The notes beneath the pieces were generated by a model. It was not told the DNA's origin. It worked only from the letters and a program-made list of their open reading frames with translations, and searched no databases. Shown in pieces: positions 9,021 to 16,493 of a stretch of 64,000 nucleotides of DNA. Positions within the stretch are counted from its first letter, which is position 1; every line of letters begins with the position of its first letter. The DNA is taken from positions 744,001-808,000 of the forward strand of contig NZ_VMHP01000002.1 in the NCBI RefSeq assembly GCF_008795985.1. Direction: 5' to 3'. The position numbers were made by a program, and so were the translations under genes. This DNA is from Marinobacter halotolerans. GTDB taxonomy: Bacteria; Pseudomonadota; Gammaproteobacteria; Pseudomonadales; Oleiphilaceae.

Positions 9021-9659
9021 TCAGGCCTTGCGGCGTGAGAGGCCGAGGCCCAGCAGGCCAAGCCCCATCAGGGCCAGGGTTGCTGGCTCCGGAACCGCTG
9101 TGGCGGTGATGCTGAAGCCGGTACGGCCGCCGTGATCTTCTCTAAGCAGCTGCAGGTAGTGGGTGCCAGCGCCCAGGGTTGTTCCAAACGAATACTCCCC
9201 AGCGAAGTCGCCACCGGGTGCCATGGCACCAAAAACGTAGCCGCCGTTGATCCAGGCATAGATTCCGTTGTCGATTCCGATATCAACCGTCACTGTGGCA
9301 GACTCGGTGAGTTCGAACTCATAGATGATCGCAGTCTCGTGGTTCACGGTCCATGTAGCGGGAATGTCCATCAATCCTGACCAATTAGCCGAGAGATTCG
9401 CAGGATCGGTCAGCCAGTTGCCCAGCGCTGGGGTTGAATCCAGAGTCGGCTCGCTCAGCGGATTTTGAAGCGGGTCACCCTCAGAAACGTTTGGTGCAGG
9501 GAAATAAACCGGGTCTGATCCATCGTAGGTTGAATAAAGATCGCCCAGATTATTGTTGTAATAACCCTGTGTGGAACCGTCGATGATCACGGTCGCAGAG
9601 GCAACACTGGCAAAAAGGCTCAGGGCGGCGCCGGCGAGGATTTGATGGGATGTTTTCAT
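9021..9659 (-). CDS. PEP-CTERM sorting domain protein (beta-rich)
   Basis: The 212-residue secreted protein has a signal peptide (MKTSHQILAGAALSLFASVASA) and the sorting signal VPEPATLALMGLGLLGLG with a C-terminal RRKA. The middle (TVNHETAIIYEFELTESATVTVDIGIDNG...) is beta-strand-like with paired glycines and aromatics, resembling carbohydrate-binding folds of this class; no enzyme motif is seen. GGAGTAAG precedes the ATG. It is convergent with the gene at 8063 and divergent from prpD. Its sigma-54 promoter and PrsR box lie in the prpD upstream region. Confidence 0.9.
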   Translation of the reverse strand: MKTSHQILAGAALSLFASVASATVIIDGSTQGYYNNNLGDLYSTYDGSDPVYFPAPNVSEGDPLQNPLSEPTLDSTPALGNWLTDPANLSANWSGLMDIPATWTVNHETAIIYEFELTESATVTVDIGIDNGIYAWINGGYVFGAMAPGGDFAGEYSFGTTLGAGTHYLQLLREDHGGRTGFSITATAVPEPATLALMGLGLLGLGLSRRKA

Positions 9660-9705
9660 AACTTACTCCGTTGACTTCATGGGGATACTACCAACCCAGT
9701 CGTCT

Positions 9706-9723
9706 AAGCAAGTTTGAAGCCAA
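9706..9723 (-). promoter_or_regulatory. Sigma-54 promoter for PEP-CTERM gene at 9659
   Basis: Read on the minus strand, TTGGCTTCAAACTTGCTT is a near-consensus -24/-12 element (TTGGC...TTGCT) with GG-N10-GC spacing. It ends 47 bp upstream of the ATG. Confidence 0.78.
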
Positions 9724-9784
9724 GAAAATAAATCTATTTAAAACATGGCTCTAGGGGGTTTCCTGGTCAAGCTACTCCAGGAAG

Positions 9785-9801
9785 TGTAAATAAAACCGAC
9801 G
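9785..9801 (-). promoter_or_regulatory. PrsR-type box for PEP-CTERM gene at 9659
   Basis: On the minus strand, CGTCGGTTTTATTTACA matches TGTC[G/A]-N6-TTTACA with one mismatch. It lies 64 bp upstream of the -24 GG, the distance seen at several other PEP-CTERM genes in the window. Confidence 0.68.
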
Positions 9802-9875
9802 TATCTGGGTTCGCTGAACTCAGCGGCCAAATAGTCTAGGCTGATAGTAGTGCCAATCGCAGGAGTATCCAGCGT

Positions 9876-11360
9876 ATGACCACCAACGCCGAACAGAACC
9901 AACGCCCTGATTACGATCAGGTGATCCAGCAAATCGCCGATTACACCCTTAATTACCGCATAAGCAGTGAGGAAGCCTGGAACACGGCCCGCTACTGCCT
10001 GATGGACACCCTTGGCTGCGGGCTGCTGGCCCTGCGCTTCCCGGAATGCACCAAACATCTGGGGCCACTCGTGGAAGGCACGCTGGTTCCCCACGGCGCG
10101 CGAGTGCCAGGCACCCAGTTCCGACTGGACCCAGTGAAAGCCGCCTGGGACATTGGCTGTATTATTCGCTGGCTGGATTACAACGACACCTGGCTGGCAG
10201 CAGAGTGGGGGCATCCCTCGGATAACCTGGGCGGCATTCTGGCGGTTGCGGACCATCTCTCCCAGAAGCGCATTGCGGAGGGCTACGCGCCAATCACCGT
10301 AAAATCAGTGCTGGAAGCCATGATCATGGCCCACGAGATCCAGGGCGTGCTAGCGCTGGAAAACTCCTTTAACCGCGTCGGGCTGGATCACGTGGTATTG
10401 GTGAAGGTGGCCTCTACGGCCGTCTGCGCCAAGCTCATGGGCGCCAACCGCGACCAGATGTTGTCCGCCCTGTCCCACGCCTGGGTGGATGGCCAGTCGT
10501 TGCGAACCTATCGGCATGCGCCCAACGCCGGCTCCCGTAAATCCTGGGCGGCTGGTGATGCAACCTCTCGGGCGGTAAGGCTTGCGGACATGGCCATGCG
10601 GGGCGAAATGGGCGTACCGGGTGCCCTGACCGCGCCCCAGTGGGGCTTCTACGATGTATTGTTCAGCAAGACCAACAAAGACCAGAAGCTGAAGCCGGAC
10701 GACAAGCGTCAATTTTCTTTACCACAGGACTTCGGCTCCTACGTGATGGAGAACATCCTGTTCAAGATTTCGTTTCCAGCAGAGTTCCACGCCCAGACCG
10801 CGGCCGAAGCGGCTGTTCAGCTGCACCCCCAGGTGAAGGGCCGGCTTGATGAGATTCAGAAGATCGTGATCACCACCCACGAATCCGCCATCCGCATCAT
10901 CTCCAAGCAGGGCAAGCTGGCCAACCCGGCGGACCGGGACCACTGCCTGCAATACATGACGGCCGTCCCGCTGATATTCGGTTCGCTAACCGCTGAACAC
11001 TATGAAGACGAATTTCACCAGACCCATCCGGAAATCGATCGCCTTCGGGACGTGATGGAAGTCGTGGAAGATCCCCGGTACACCCAGGAATATCTGGAGG
11101 CGGACAAACGTTCGATCGCCAATGCTGTACAGGTGTTTTTCACTGATGGAAGCAGCACGGATCAGGTAGCTGTGGAGTACCCCATCGGACACCGCCGGCG
11201 CAGAGAGGAAGGCATGCCGGAGCTGGAAGCGAAATTCGCAAATAACCTGAGGACCCGTTTCCCGCCGCAGCACTGCGAGCGCATTCTGGAGGCTTGCCGT
11301 GGGGGAGTGGTGCTTGAGCGAATGTCGGTGAATGAGTTCGTGGGATTATTTGTGATTTAA
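9876..11360 (+). CDS. prpD: 2-methylcitrate dehydratase (MmgE/PrpD family)
   Basis: PrpD is the iron-independent dehydratase turning 2-methylcitrate into cis-2-methylaconitate, so it duplicates the AcnD/PrpF route. The 494-residue length suits PrpD. Seen are [43 protein letters not shown] (family signature, about residue 90) and the C-terminal MmgE/PrpD helical domain. ATG follows CAGGAG. In related genomes prpD directly follows prpF; here two PEP-CTERM genes and a terminator lie between, so it needs its own promoter, which I could not pinpoint. Its 3' end recurs in broken form at 12341-12569. Confidence 0.92.
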   Translation: MTTNAEQNQRPDYDQVIQQIADYTLNYRISSEEAWNTARYCLMDTLGCGLLALRFPECTKHLGPLVEGTLVPHGARVPGTQFRLDPVKAAWDIGCIIRWLDYNDTWLAAEWGHPSDNLGGILAVADHLSQKRIAEGYAPITVKSVLEAMIMAHEIQGVLALENSFNRVGLDHVVLVKVASTAVCAKLMGANRDQMLSALSHAWVDGQSLRTYRHAPNAGSRKSWAAGDATSRAVRLADMAMRGEMGVPGALTAPQWGFYDVLFSKTNKDQKLKPDDKRQFSLPQDFGSYVMENILFKISFPAEFHAQTAAEAAVQLHPQVKGRLDEIQKIVITTHESAIRIISKQGKLANPADRDHCLQYMTAVPLIFGSLTAEHYEDEFHQTHPEIDRLRDVMEVVEDPRYTQEYLEADKRSIANAVQVFFTDGSSTDQVAVEYPIGHRRRREEGMPELEAKFANNLRTRFPPQHCERILEACRGGVVLERMSVNEFVGLFVI

Positions 11361-11444
11361 GCTCACTGGAACGCATAATCCTGACCCGGAATCCCGAACT
11401 GCGGCTTTTTTTTGGGGGGGATTACCGTTGAGCATTCGAGAAAT

Positions 11445-11461
11445 CCCCGAGCTTATCGGGG
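11445..11461. terminator. Possible weak hairpin between convergent prpD and PEP-CTERM gene
   Basis: CCCCGA and TCGGGG pair around GCTTA. On the minus strand, downstream of the PEP-CTERM gene, it is followed only by ATTTCTC, so termination strength is doubtful. A run of T and G (11406-11420) lies between it and prpD. Confidence 0.35.
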
Positions 11462-11480
11462 ACCCTTACCAAAAAACATT

Positions 11481-12143
11481 TCAGCTGGATTTTTTTCGGC
11501 GAAGGACTCCCAGTCCAATTAAACCGAGGCTGAACATCGCCAATGTACCCGGTTCGGGAACGGAAACCGTGGGAGGTGTCTCTTCCTGCGCGTCCTGGTT
11601 GCCGAATATTTGTGTCCTTATTTCGATGCTGCCACTAGAGTTGAATTCAGGGAAAGAAAACCCGGTTAAATTCTGGTTTTCTTCCAGTGAACGGATACCG
11701 TTTTCTTCTTTGCCACCCTGGCTGAAGTAATAAGAAACACGTGTCGATATATTTGTCGTTAAGCCAAGCCCGTATGTCTTGCCTGTTTCCAGGAACAGCG
11801 ACAGTGCATCTGACTGTTTGAACGTCAAACCATCGTCCGCGAAAGACTTCTCCCCTTGGTACAGCAAGGTCCCACTGTTCGAGTTTGGTCCCTGATCAAC
11901 GTCATAGATCACAAAATTGACGTCGGCATTCTCGGAAAGGTCAAACTCAATAGAAAAACTGGTCAGGTTGGTTCTTTGGTCAACCTCGAAAAACGAAATG
12001 ATTCCTTGATTTCCTCCAACATTAAAAGTGCGATCGAGGTTATTGCTCTCAAAGAGTAGAGTCGACATCGCGATGCTGGGAGATGCTGCCAGGACCGCCG
12101 TGAGAAGAAATGTTGGGCCTGTTCGGTTAGCAGAAAAAAACAT
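11481..12143 (-). CDS. PEP-CTERM sorting domain protein
   Basis: The 220-residue exported protein has a signal peptide (ending about PSIAMS), a beta-rich body (SIEFDLSENADVNFVIYDVDQG...), and the sorting signal VPEPGTLAMFSLGLIGLG followed by RRKKSS. It has no cysteine and no catalytic motif. ACGGAG stands before the ATG. It is enclosed between prpD and a broken copy of the prpD 3' end. Its own box and sigma-54 promoter are upstream, so it is a single-gene unit. Confidence 0.88.
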   Translation of the reverse strand: MFFSANRTGPTFLLTAVLAASPSIAMSTLLFESNNLDRTFNVGGNQGIISFFEVDQRTNLTSFSIEFDLSENADVNFVIYDVDQGPNSNSGTLLYQGEKSFADDGLTFKQSDALSLFLETGKTYGLGLTTNISTRVSYYFSQGGKEENGIRSLEENQNLTGFSFPEFNSSGSIEIRTQIFGNQDAQEETPPTVSVPEPGTLAMFSLGLIGLGVLRRKKSS

Positions 12144-12188
12144 GTTGGTTCTCCGTCCGTGTTGCTTGCAATGGATTCATTCCAAATG

Positions 12189-12206
12189 GGGCAATTATTG
12201 ATCCAA
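12189..12206 (-). promoter_or_regulatory. Sigma-54 promoter for PEP-CTERM gene at 12143
   Basis: On the minus strand TTGGATCAATAATTGCCC gives GG-N10-GC with TTGG and TTGC intact, 46 bp upstream of the ATG. Confidence 0.7.
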
Positions 12207-12269
12207 GACTACATTAACAAGGTGAAATCAGTAACGTAGGTTATTTTCCAAATAAAAGTTTGTTGTATG

Positions 12270-12286
12270 TGTAAATAATGTCGACA
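12270..12286 (-). promoter_or_regulatory. PrsR-type box for PEP-CTERM gene at 12143
   Basis: On the minus strand TGTCGACATTATTTACA is a full match to TGTC[G/A]-N6-TTTACA, 66 bp upstream of the -24 GG. Confidence 0.75.
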
Positions 12287-12340
12287 TGAATGCACACCTT
12301 CACGAATGTCACATTGATTTGCATGCGCTATTCGTATCAT

Positions 12341-12569
12341 CTTCGGTTCGCCAACTGCTGAACATCACGAAGACGGGTTCCACCAGACCTACCCTGAAAT
12401 CGACCGCCGGCGCAGAGAGGAGGGCAGGCGAGAGCTGGAAGCGAAATTCGCCGCCAACCTGCGAACCCGGTTCCCGCCGCAGCACTGCGAGCGCATTCTG
12501 GAAGCCTGTCGTGGGGGGGTGCTTGAGCAAATATCGGTGAATGAGTTCGTGGGGTTATTTGTGATTTAA
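12341..12569 (+). pseudogene. Broken duplicate of the prpD 3' end
   Basis: Translated in the frame of prpD, this stretch reads FGSPTAEHHEDGFHQTYPEID, jumps, then RRRREEGRRELEAKF...NEFVGLFVI and stops at 12567-12569. It aligns with codons near the prpD C-terminus. Relative to prpD an in-frame block of 153 bp (equivalent to 11040-11192) is missing and one valine codon is lost. The match even continues 12 bp beyond the stop (GCTCACTGGAAC). There is no start codon or ribosome site in this frame. It is a non-functional remnant in the promoter-side flank of a PEP-CTERM gene. Confidence 0.93.
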
Positions 12570-12588
12570 GCTCACTGGAACATAACGT

Positions 12589-12613
12589 AAAAACCCCACC
12601 TCAGTGGGGTTTT
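12589..12613. terminator. Rho-independent terminator (bidirectional)
   Basis: ACCCCAC and GTGGGGT form a stem with CTCA loop, flanked by AAAAA on one side and TTTT on the other. It ends the PEP-CTERM gene at 12639 (minus strand). A decayed relative of this element appears at 13570-13595. Confidence 0.85.
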
Positions 12614-12638
12614 GTAACCGCAGTGGCTAGAGCTGGAA

Positions 12639-13310
12639 TCAGGCTTTGCGCCGGCGAGCCAGCCCAAGTCCTGCCAGGCCGAGACCCAGCAAAGCCAGTG
12701 TGCCAGGCTCTGGTACTTCAGTAATCTTGCCGGAGTACAGTAAACCGAATGGGTTAGACGTTGTATCAGTGCCTGAGCCGACTTGATAGGACACCATCTC
12801 GATGGAATAGGTTCCTGCACCGAGTGAAGTGTTGTAGTTATAGCCTTCGTCAACTTCGCATCCAATCGGGCCATTGGCGCAGGTGGATTGAGTGAAGTTG
12901 GCTCCCTTGATCAGGATTCCATCAAAATAAAAATCAGATGTGTCATCGGTCCAGATCCAGAAATCCAGCAGGCCGCTGGAAGAAAGTGTGAAGGTCTCCG
13001 TTACCTTCATGATTGACTGTTTACCGTCCGAATTTTCAGCGCTGCCAGCCCTTGGAGCAAGAACATCCCCTTGATAGCCGGTGTCGTCGTAGGAAACCCA
13101 CACGGATCCTTCATAAGGATTGTTCTCCGGTGCCCATGAGGGATGTGCATCTACCTCTTGCAACGTACACGAATCGCCAGCCGATCCGCCAAACGCTGCG
13201 CCCAGTTCGCATGATGCTGTTCCACCGCCGGAAACGATCGGTGTGGCTGCTGCAAAGGCGGAAAAGCCTAATCCCAGGGCAGCTACCGCCAACGTTGTTC
13301 TGACCTTCAT
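12639..13310 (-). CDS. PEP-CTERM sorting domain protein (four cysteines)
   Basis: The 223-residue secreted protein has a signal peptide (KVRTTLAVAALGLGFSAFAAA) and the sorting signal VPEPGTLALLGLGLAGLG with LARRRKA at the end. Unlike its neighbours it contains cysteines in SCELG, SCTLQ, STCANG and GCEVDEG, which could form two disulphides. The stretch LLDFWIWTDDTSDFYFDGILI resembles sugar-binding PA14-like or related jelly-roll modules (weak inference). GGGAG precedes the ATG. The gene has its own sigma-54 promoter and box upstream. Confidence 0.9.
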   Translation of the reverse strand: MKVRTTLAVAALGLGFSAFAAATPIVSGGGTASCELGAAFGGSAGDSCTLQEVDAHPSWAPENNPYEGSVWVSYDDTGYQGDVLAPRAGSAENSDGKQSIMKVTETFTLSSSGLLDFWIWTDDTSDFYFDGILIKGANFTQSTCANGPIGCEVDEGYNYNTSLGAGTYSIEMVSYQVGSGTDTTSNPFGLLYSGKITEVPEPGTLALLGLGLAGLGLARRRKA

Positions 13311-13380
13311 GTTATTTCTCCCAAAAGCTTGTTTGTGGCGATTGCTGAAATTTTTCGGGCATCGCCCCTGGGGTAAGGCG

Positions 13381-13398
13381 CTGCGAGTTTTATGCCAG
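13381..13398 (-). promoter_or_regulatory. Sigma-54 promoter for PEP-CTERM gene at 13310
   Basis: On the minus strand CTGGCATAAAACTCGCAG has GG-N10-GC spacing and a consensus TGGCA, 71 bp upstream of the ATG. Confidence 0.7.
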
Positions 13399-13461
13399 AT
13401 TTTATAAAGTAGAGACCCCTAAGGGATTTAAGTCTGTTTGTGGTTGCTTTGTCGTTATATC

Positions 13462-13478
13462 TGTAAAAATTATCGACA
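13462..13478 (-). promoter_or_regulatory. PrsR-type box for PEP-CTERM gene at 13310
   Basis: On the minus strand TGTCGATAATTTTTACA fully matches TGTC[G/A]-N6-TTTACA, 66 bp upstream of the -24 GG. Confidence 0.75.
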
Positions 13479-13623
13479 CAATTCATGCTCACGATGACTT
13501 GTCAGGTATCCCGGATGGGAGATGGGTAGGCCTTTCTTTAGTTGGTTTGTTGTCGTTAAGTCTCTAGAAAACAAAAAACCTACCGCAGTGGAATTTTCTC
13601 AATGAGAGTGCCTGAGCCTGAAA

Positions 13624-13674
13624 TCAGACTTTGCGGCGAAGGGCCAGAACCAGTCCAGCGGCTCCCCGAACTCT
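13624..13674 (-). pseudogene. Decayed PEP-CTERM gene 3' end
   Basis: The minus strand encodes RVRGAAGLVLALRRKV then stop, which resembles the tail of a PEP-CTERM anchor (GLAGLGLARRRKA) but without the PEP motif and with a stop just upstream. The sequence beyond it (13570-13620) aligns by eye with the terminator and 3' end of the gene at 12639 (12590-12640), with the terminator stem eroded. No open gene body remains. This fills part of the 726-bp gap 13311-14036, whose other content is the promoters of the flanking genes. Confidence 0.55.
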
Positions 13675-13855
13675 TCAGTTTGCTGTGACAGAGGATGCTT
13701 TGCATCGTAAGAGCCGATCAGAACCGCGCTGCTGTTATTGCTCGGTGCCGAGTCGAGGGCTGCAGTGTCTTCAAAATTCTTCAATAAATGATTCTGGGTT
13801 TAAGAATATAAGCCCTCCTCGCCTGGAACATCGCCGGTCTGGCTCAAAAGTGGTG

Positions 13856-13872
13856 TGTCAACATCCTTTACA
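13856..13872 (+). promoter_or_regulatory. PrsR-type box for PEP-CTERM gene at 14037
   Basis: TGTCAACATCCTTTACA fully matches TGTC[G/A]-N6-TTTACA. Here the distance to the -24 GG is longer, 84 bp. Confidence 0.68.
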
Positions 13873-13953
13873 GAAGCTCTTCATGAAATGTTTGGTCGAA
13901 AATTAACCAGGTGAAATCGAAGCCTTTTCTAGCGATGGCATGCGGGTTGCTAT

Positions 13954-13970
13954 CTGGCTTGTCGAGAGCA
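13954..13970 (+). promoter_or_regulatory. Sigma-54 promoter for PEP-CTERM gene at 14037
   Basis: CTGGCTTGTCGAGAGCA has GG (13956-13957) and GC (13968-13969) 10 bases apart and a good TGGC, but the -12 half is GAGC rather than TTGC. Confidence 0.58.
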
Positions 13971-14036
13971 AGGCTTTCCCAAAAGGACGGGGGCTTTGAC
14001 CACCCACAAAGAAGACGTCATGCAGAGGTGAAAAGG

Positions 14037-14828
14037 ATGAACAGATCCATCGGTTTGTTAATGGGAGCGGTTGTCGCAAGCACTTTTTCTCTGAGTGCAA
14101 CGGGAGCGGAAATCAAGTTTGATGAAAAAAACTACTTTCTGCCGGGCGACCCGACTGACTATGGGGTAGAGGTGAAGTCACCGACACTCTATTACCCGGA
14201 TTTTTCGGTAAGCGCTGGCTATTCCAACAAGAATCTGGCGGACGGTGTTTCCTTCAATCGCGACACGGACATAACAACAGGCGATAACGTAAAGGTCTGG
14301 AGGGATACCGGTCCGGCACATGGTGGTCTTGGTGTCGAATCGGGCTTGACTGGTGATAGTGACAACTTTGAAGGCAGTCTTAATAATAACGTCAACAACG
14401 ACGAGGTTCTGTTTTTTGACTTCAAGAGCATCGTAAGCCTCACGAAAGTCTGGTTGAACGCAGGCGATGATGGAAATCCGGGCAATGTGAGCCCTGGCAA
14501 CAATAGCCACCAGGATTTCTTCACCTCAGATGCAAGCGATGTGTTTGATGTGTTCTTTTCCAATGACGGAAAAAATTACACCTCGATCATGGGCAACACA
14601 GCCCCCCAGGATAGTGGATTCGGACTGGAGCTGTTAACTGTGCTGGATTCTTTGGGTAGCAGTGTTGAGTCGAAATGGTTTGCAGTTTCCCATGTTGGCC
14701 CTGTTGATTCGGTAGGCGGCTACATCGAGAAGATCGAGTACGCAAGCGTACCCGAGCCAGGTACCCTCGCTCTGCTGGGTCTTGGCCTTGCCGGTCTGGG
14801 CCTGTCCCGCAGGCGCAAGCAGGCCTGA
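14037..14828 (+). CDS. PEP-CTERM sorting domain protein
   Basis: This is an exported protein of 263 residues. The start at 14037 is chosen over an in-frame start at 13911 because AGAGGTG lies 6 bp upstream and a clean signal peptide begins here (MNRSIGLLMGAVVASTFSLSATGA); the sigma-54 promoter also falls inside the longer reading frame. The body carries VLFFDFKSIVSLTKVWLNAGDDGNPG, reminiscent of beta-sandwich discoidin-like folds (weak). The tail is VPEPGTLALLGLGLAGLG followed by SRRRKQA. A strong terminator follows, so it is monocistronic. Confidence 0.9.
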   Translation: MNRSIGLLMGAVVASTFSLSATGAEIKFDEKNYFLPGDPTDYGVEVKSPTLYYPDFSVSAGYSNKNLADGVSFNRDTDITTGDNVKVWRDTGPAHGGLGVESGLTGDSDNFEGSLNNNVNNDEVLFFDFKSIVSLTKVWLNAGDDGNPGNVSPGNNSHQDFFTSDASDVFDVFFSNDGKNYTSIMGNTAPQDSGFGLELLTVLDSLGSSVESKWFAVSHVGPVDSVGGYIEKIEYASVPEPGTLALLGLGLAGLGLSRRRKQA

Positions 14829-14845
14829 TATCAGGCTGTAAAATC

Positions 14846-14884
14846 CACCGACAACCCGGAAGGAATCCGGGTTGTCGGTTTTAT
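14846..14884 (+). terminator. Strong rho-independent terminator
   Basis: A perfect 14-bp stem (14847-14860 with 14866-14879) with AGGAA loop, followed by TTTTATTT. It separates the PEP-CTERM gene from the exopolysaccharide operon. Confidence 0.92.
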
Positions 14885-14911
14885 TTATGTGCGGTTAGGC
14901 TTTAAGTTGTC

Positions 14912-14931
14912 GTTGCGGCGGTTGCCGCAAC
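14912..14931. promoter_or_regulatory. Inverted repeat in leader of the exopolysaccharide operon
   Basis: GTTGCGGC and GCCGCAAC are perfectly complementary with a GGTT spacer. There is no T-run, so it is not a terminator. It may be an operator or an RNA hairpin upstream of the first eps gene. Confidence 0.35.
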
Positions 14932-14972
14932 CGTAAATTGCAGTAAACTGCTATCCACAAAGTTTGTAGCTG

Positions 14973-14989
14973 GACGCATCGGATGCGTC
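14973..14989. promoter_or_regulatory. Palindrome just upstream of the exopolysaccharide operon
   Basis: GACGCATC-G-GATGCGTC is a perfect 8+8 dyad with one central base, 33 bp before the first start codon. It suits a dimeric repressor or activator site; no binder can be named. Confidence 0.4.
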
Positions 14990-15021
14990 TGATCTTATTG
15001 TGAATAGCACAAGGAGTTGAC

Positions 15022-16434
15022 GTGGCCCACGTCAGACTGTTCAGACACTACATACATCTTCCTTATGTCATTCTTGGCCTGATCGACTTTCTGGTCCTGG
15101 TCTTCGCCTTTGCTCTGGCTGTTTTCTTCAAATATTTCGGCGATCTGTCTTTTTTCGGCGAAAATCTTCAGTTTGTGCTGCCATCCGCGGCGGTGTTCGG
15201 GCTCTTCAACCTGCTGGTGATGATCTCCCTGGGTGTTCATCAGTCCCGTATCGAAGACGGTATGTCGGGCATGATGTTGCGCACCATCATGTCCCTGATC
15301 GTGGGCATTCCATTATGTGGTTTCGGTTATCTGGTGGCCTCTGACTGGCTCTGGTACCTGGGGTCCAGCAATGTTTTGACGACCGGCACCGTGTTCGGCG
15401 TGTTTCTGCTTGGCGCCGTGCGCTCGCTTTTCTTCGCCACTGCTGGCAAGGAACGGTTCAAACGCAAGGTGCTGGTACTCGGGGCCGGGTTCCGGGCCCG
15501 GCAGATCCTGGAAGACCTCAAAACGCCCTTTAACCGCAAAGGTTTCACGCTTTCAGGTTTTGTTGCCCTGCCGGACGAGCCCGTGGAAGTGGCCCGGGAA
15601 AGCTTGCTGAATATTCCCACAACCATTCACCAGTACATTCTCAAGTACCCGGTAAACGAAATCGTGGTCGCCGTGGACGACCGCCGCAAAGGCCTGCCGA
15701 TGGAAGACCTTCTGGAGTGCAAGATGGAAGGCGTAAAAATCGTCGATGGCGCCACCTTCTATGAGCGCGAATCCCGCAAGGTGGCCCTGGAAATGGTCAC
15801 CCGGGGCTGGTTGGTGTTCTCTGACGGCTTCACCGTGTCTTCGGTATTCGGGATTGGAAAGCGTTCACTGGACATTCTTTCGGCTTCGGTGCTGCTTTTG
15901 GCGGGTGCTCCGCTGATGCTGCTTACCGTTATTGCCATTAAAATAGAAGACGGGCTCAAAGCCCCGGTGCTTTACAGCCAGGAGCGGGTCGGACTGAACG
16001 GCAAGGTATTCAACGTTTACAAGTTCCGGTCCATGATTACTGATGCGGAAAAAGACGGCGCCGTATGGGCAAGCAAGAACGATGCGCGGGTCACCAAAGT
16101 AGGTGAGTTTATCCGCAAGGTCAGAGTCGATGAGCTCCCGCAGATCTTCAACGTGCTCAATGGCAGTATGGCTTTTGTGGGCCCCAGGCCTGAGCGCCCT
16201 GTGTTTGTCGAGCGGCTTTCGGAAAAGATCCCCTTTTATACTGAACGCCACAGAGTCAAACCCGGGCTGACCGGCTGGGCACAATTATGCTTCGCCTATG
16301 CGGACAATGAGGAAGACACCCGGGAAAAGCTGAGATACGACCTCTACTACATCAAGAATCAGAGCCTGCTTCTTGATTTGCTGGTTATAATTCAGACAGT
16401 AGAAGTGGTATTGTTCAAGAAGGGATCAAGGTAG
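15022..16434 (+). CDS. XrtA-system polyprenyl-phosphate sugar phosphotransferase (EpsB-like)
   Basis: This enzyme should start each exopolysaccharide repeat by moving a sugar-1-phosphate to undecaprenyl phosphate at the inner membrane. The 470-residue protein has about five hydrophobic segments in the first 140 residues, a CoA-binding/nucleotide-sugar-like middle domain, and a C-terminal bacterial sugar transferase domain (KRSLDILSASVLLL, SQERVGLNGKVFNVYKFRSM, VDELPQIFNVLNG, MAFVGPRPERP, KPGLTGWAQ). It resembles the sugar transferase subfamily tied to PEP-CTERM loci. GTG start after AAGGAG. It opens a run of seven co-directional core genes. Confidence 0.92.
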   Translation: MAHVRLFRHYIHLPYVILGLIDFLVLVFAFALAVFFKYFGDLSFFGENLQFVLPSAAVFGLFNLLVMISLGVHQSRIEDGMSGMMLRTIMSLIVGIPLCGFGYLVASDWLWYLGSSNVLTTGTVFGVFLLGAVRSLFFATAGKERFKRKVLVLGAGFRARQILEDLKTPFNRKGFTLSGFVALPDEPVEVARESLLNIPTTIHQYILKYPVNEIVVAVDDRRKGLPMEDLLECKMEGVKIVDGATFYERESRKVALEMVTRGWLVFSDGFTVSSVFGIGKRSLDILSASVLLLAGAPLMLLTVIAIKIEDGLKAPVLYSQERVGLNGKVFNVYKFRSMITDAEKDGAVWASKNDARVTKVGEFIRKVRVDELPQIFNVLNGSMAFVGPRPERPVFVERLSEKIPFYTERHRVKPGLTGWAQLCFAYADNEEDTREKLRYDLYYIKNQSLLLDLLVIIQTVEVVLFKKGSR

Positions 16435-16493
16435 TTTCGGGACCAGCTCTCCCCGAGACATGGAAACAGACACGGAACCAGAGAGGATTGACA

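Noticed and set aside
12286..12540. 84-codon plus-strand open frame over the prpD remnant
   Set aside because: It is in a different frame from the prpD-like reading; the prpD frame explains the sequence.
11361..14036. Possible insertion sequence or integron behind the prpD duplication
   Set aside because: No transposase or integrase, no terminal inverted repeats and no clear target duplication were seen; simple duplication explains it.
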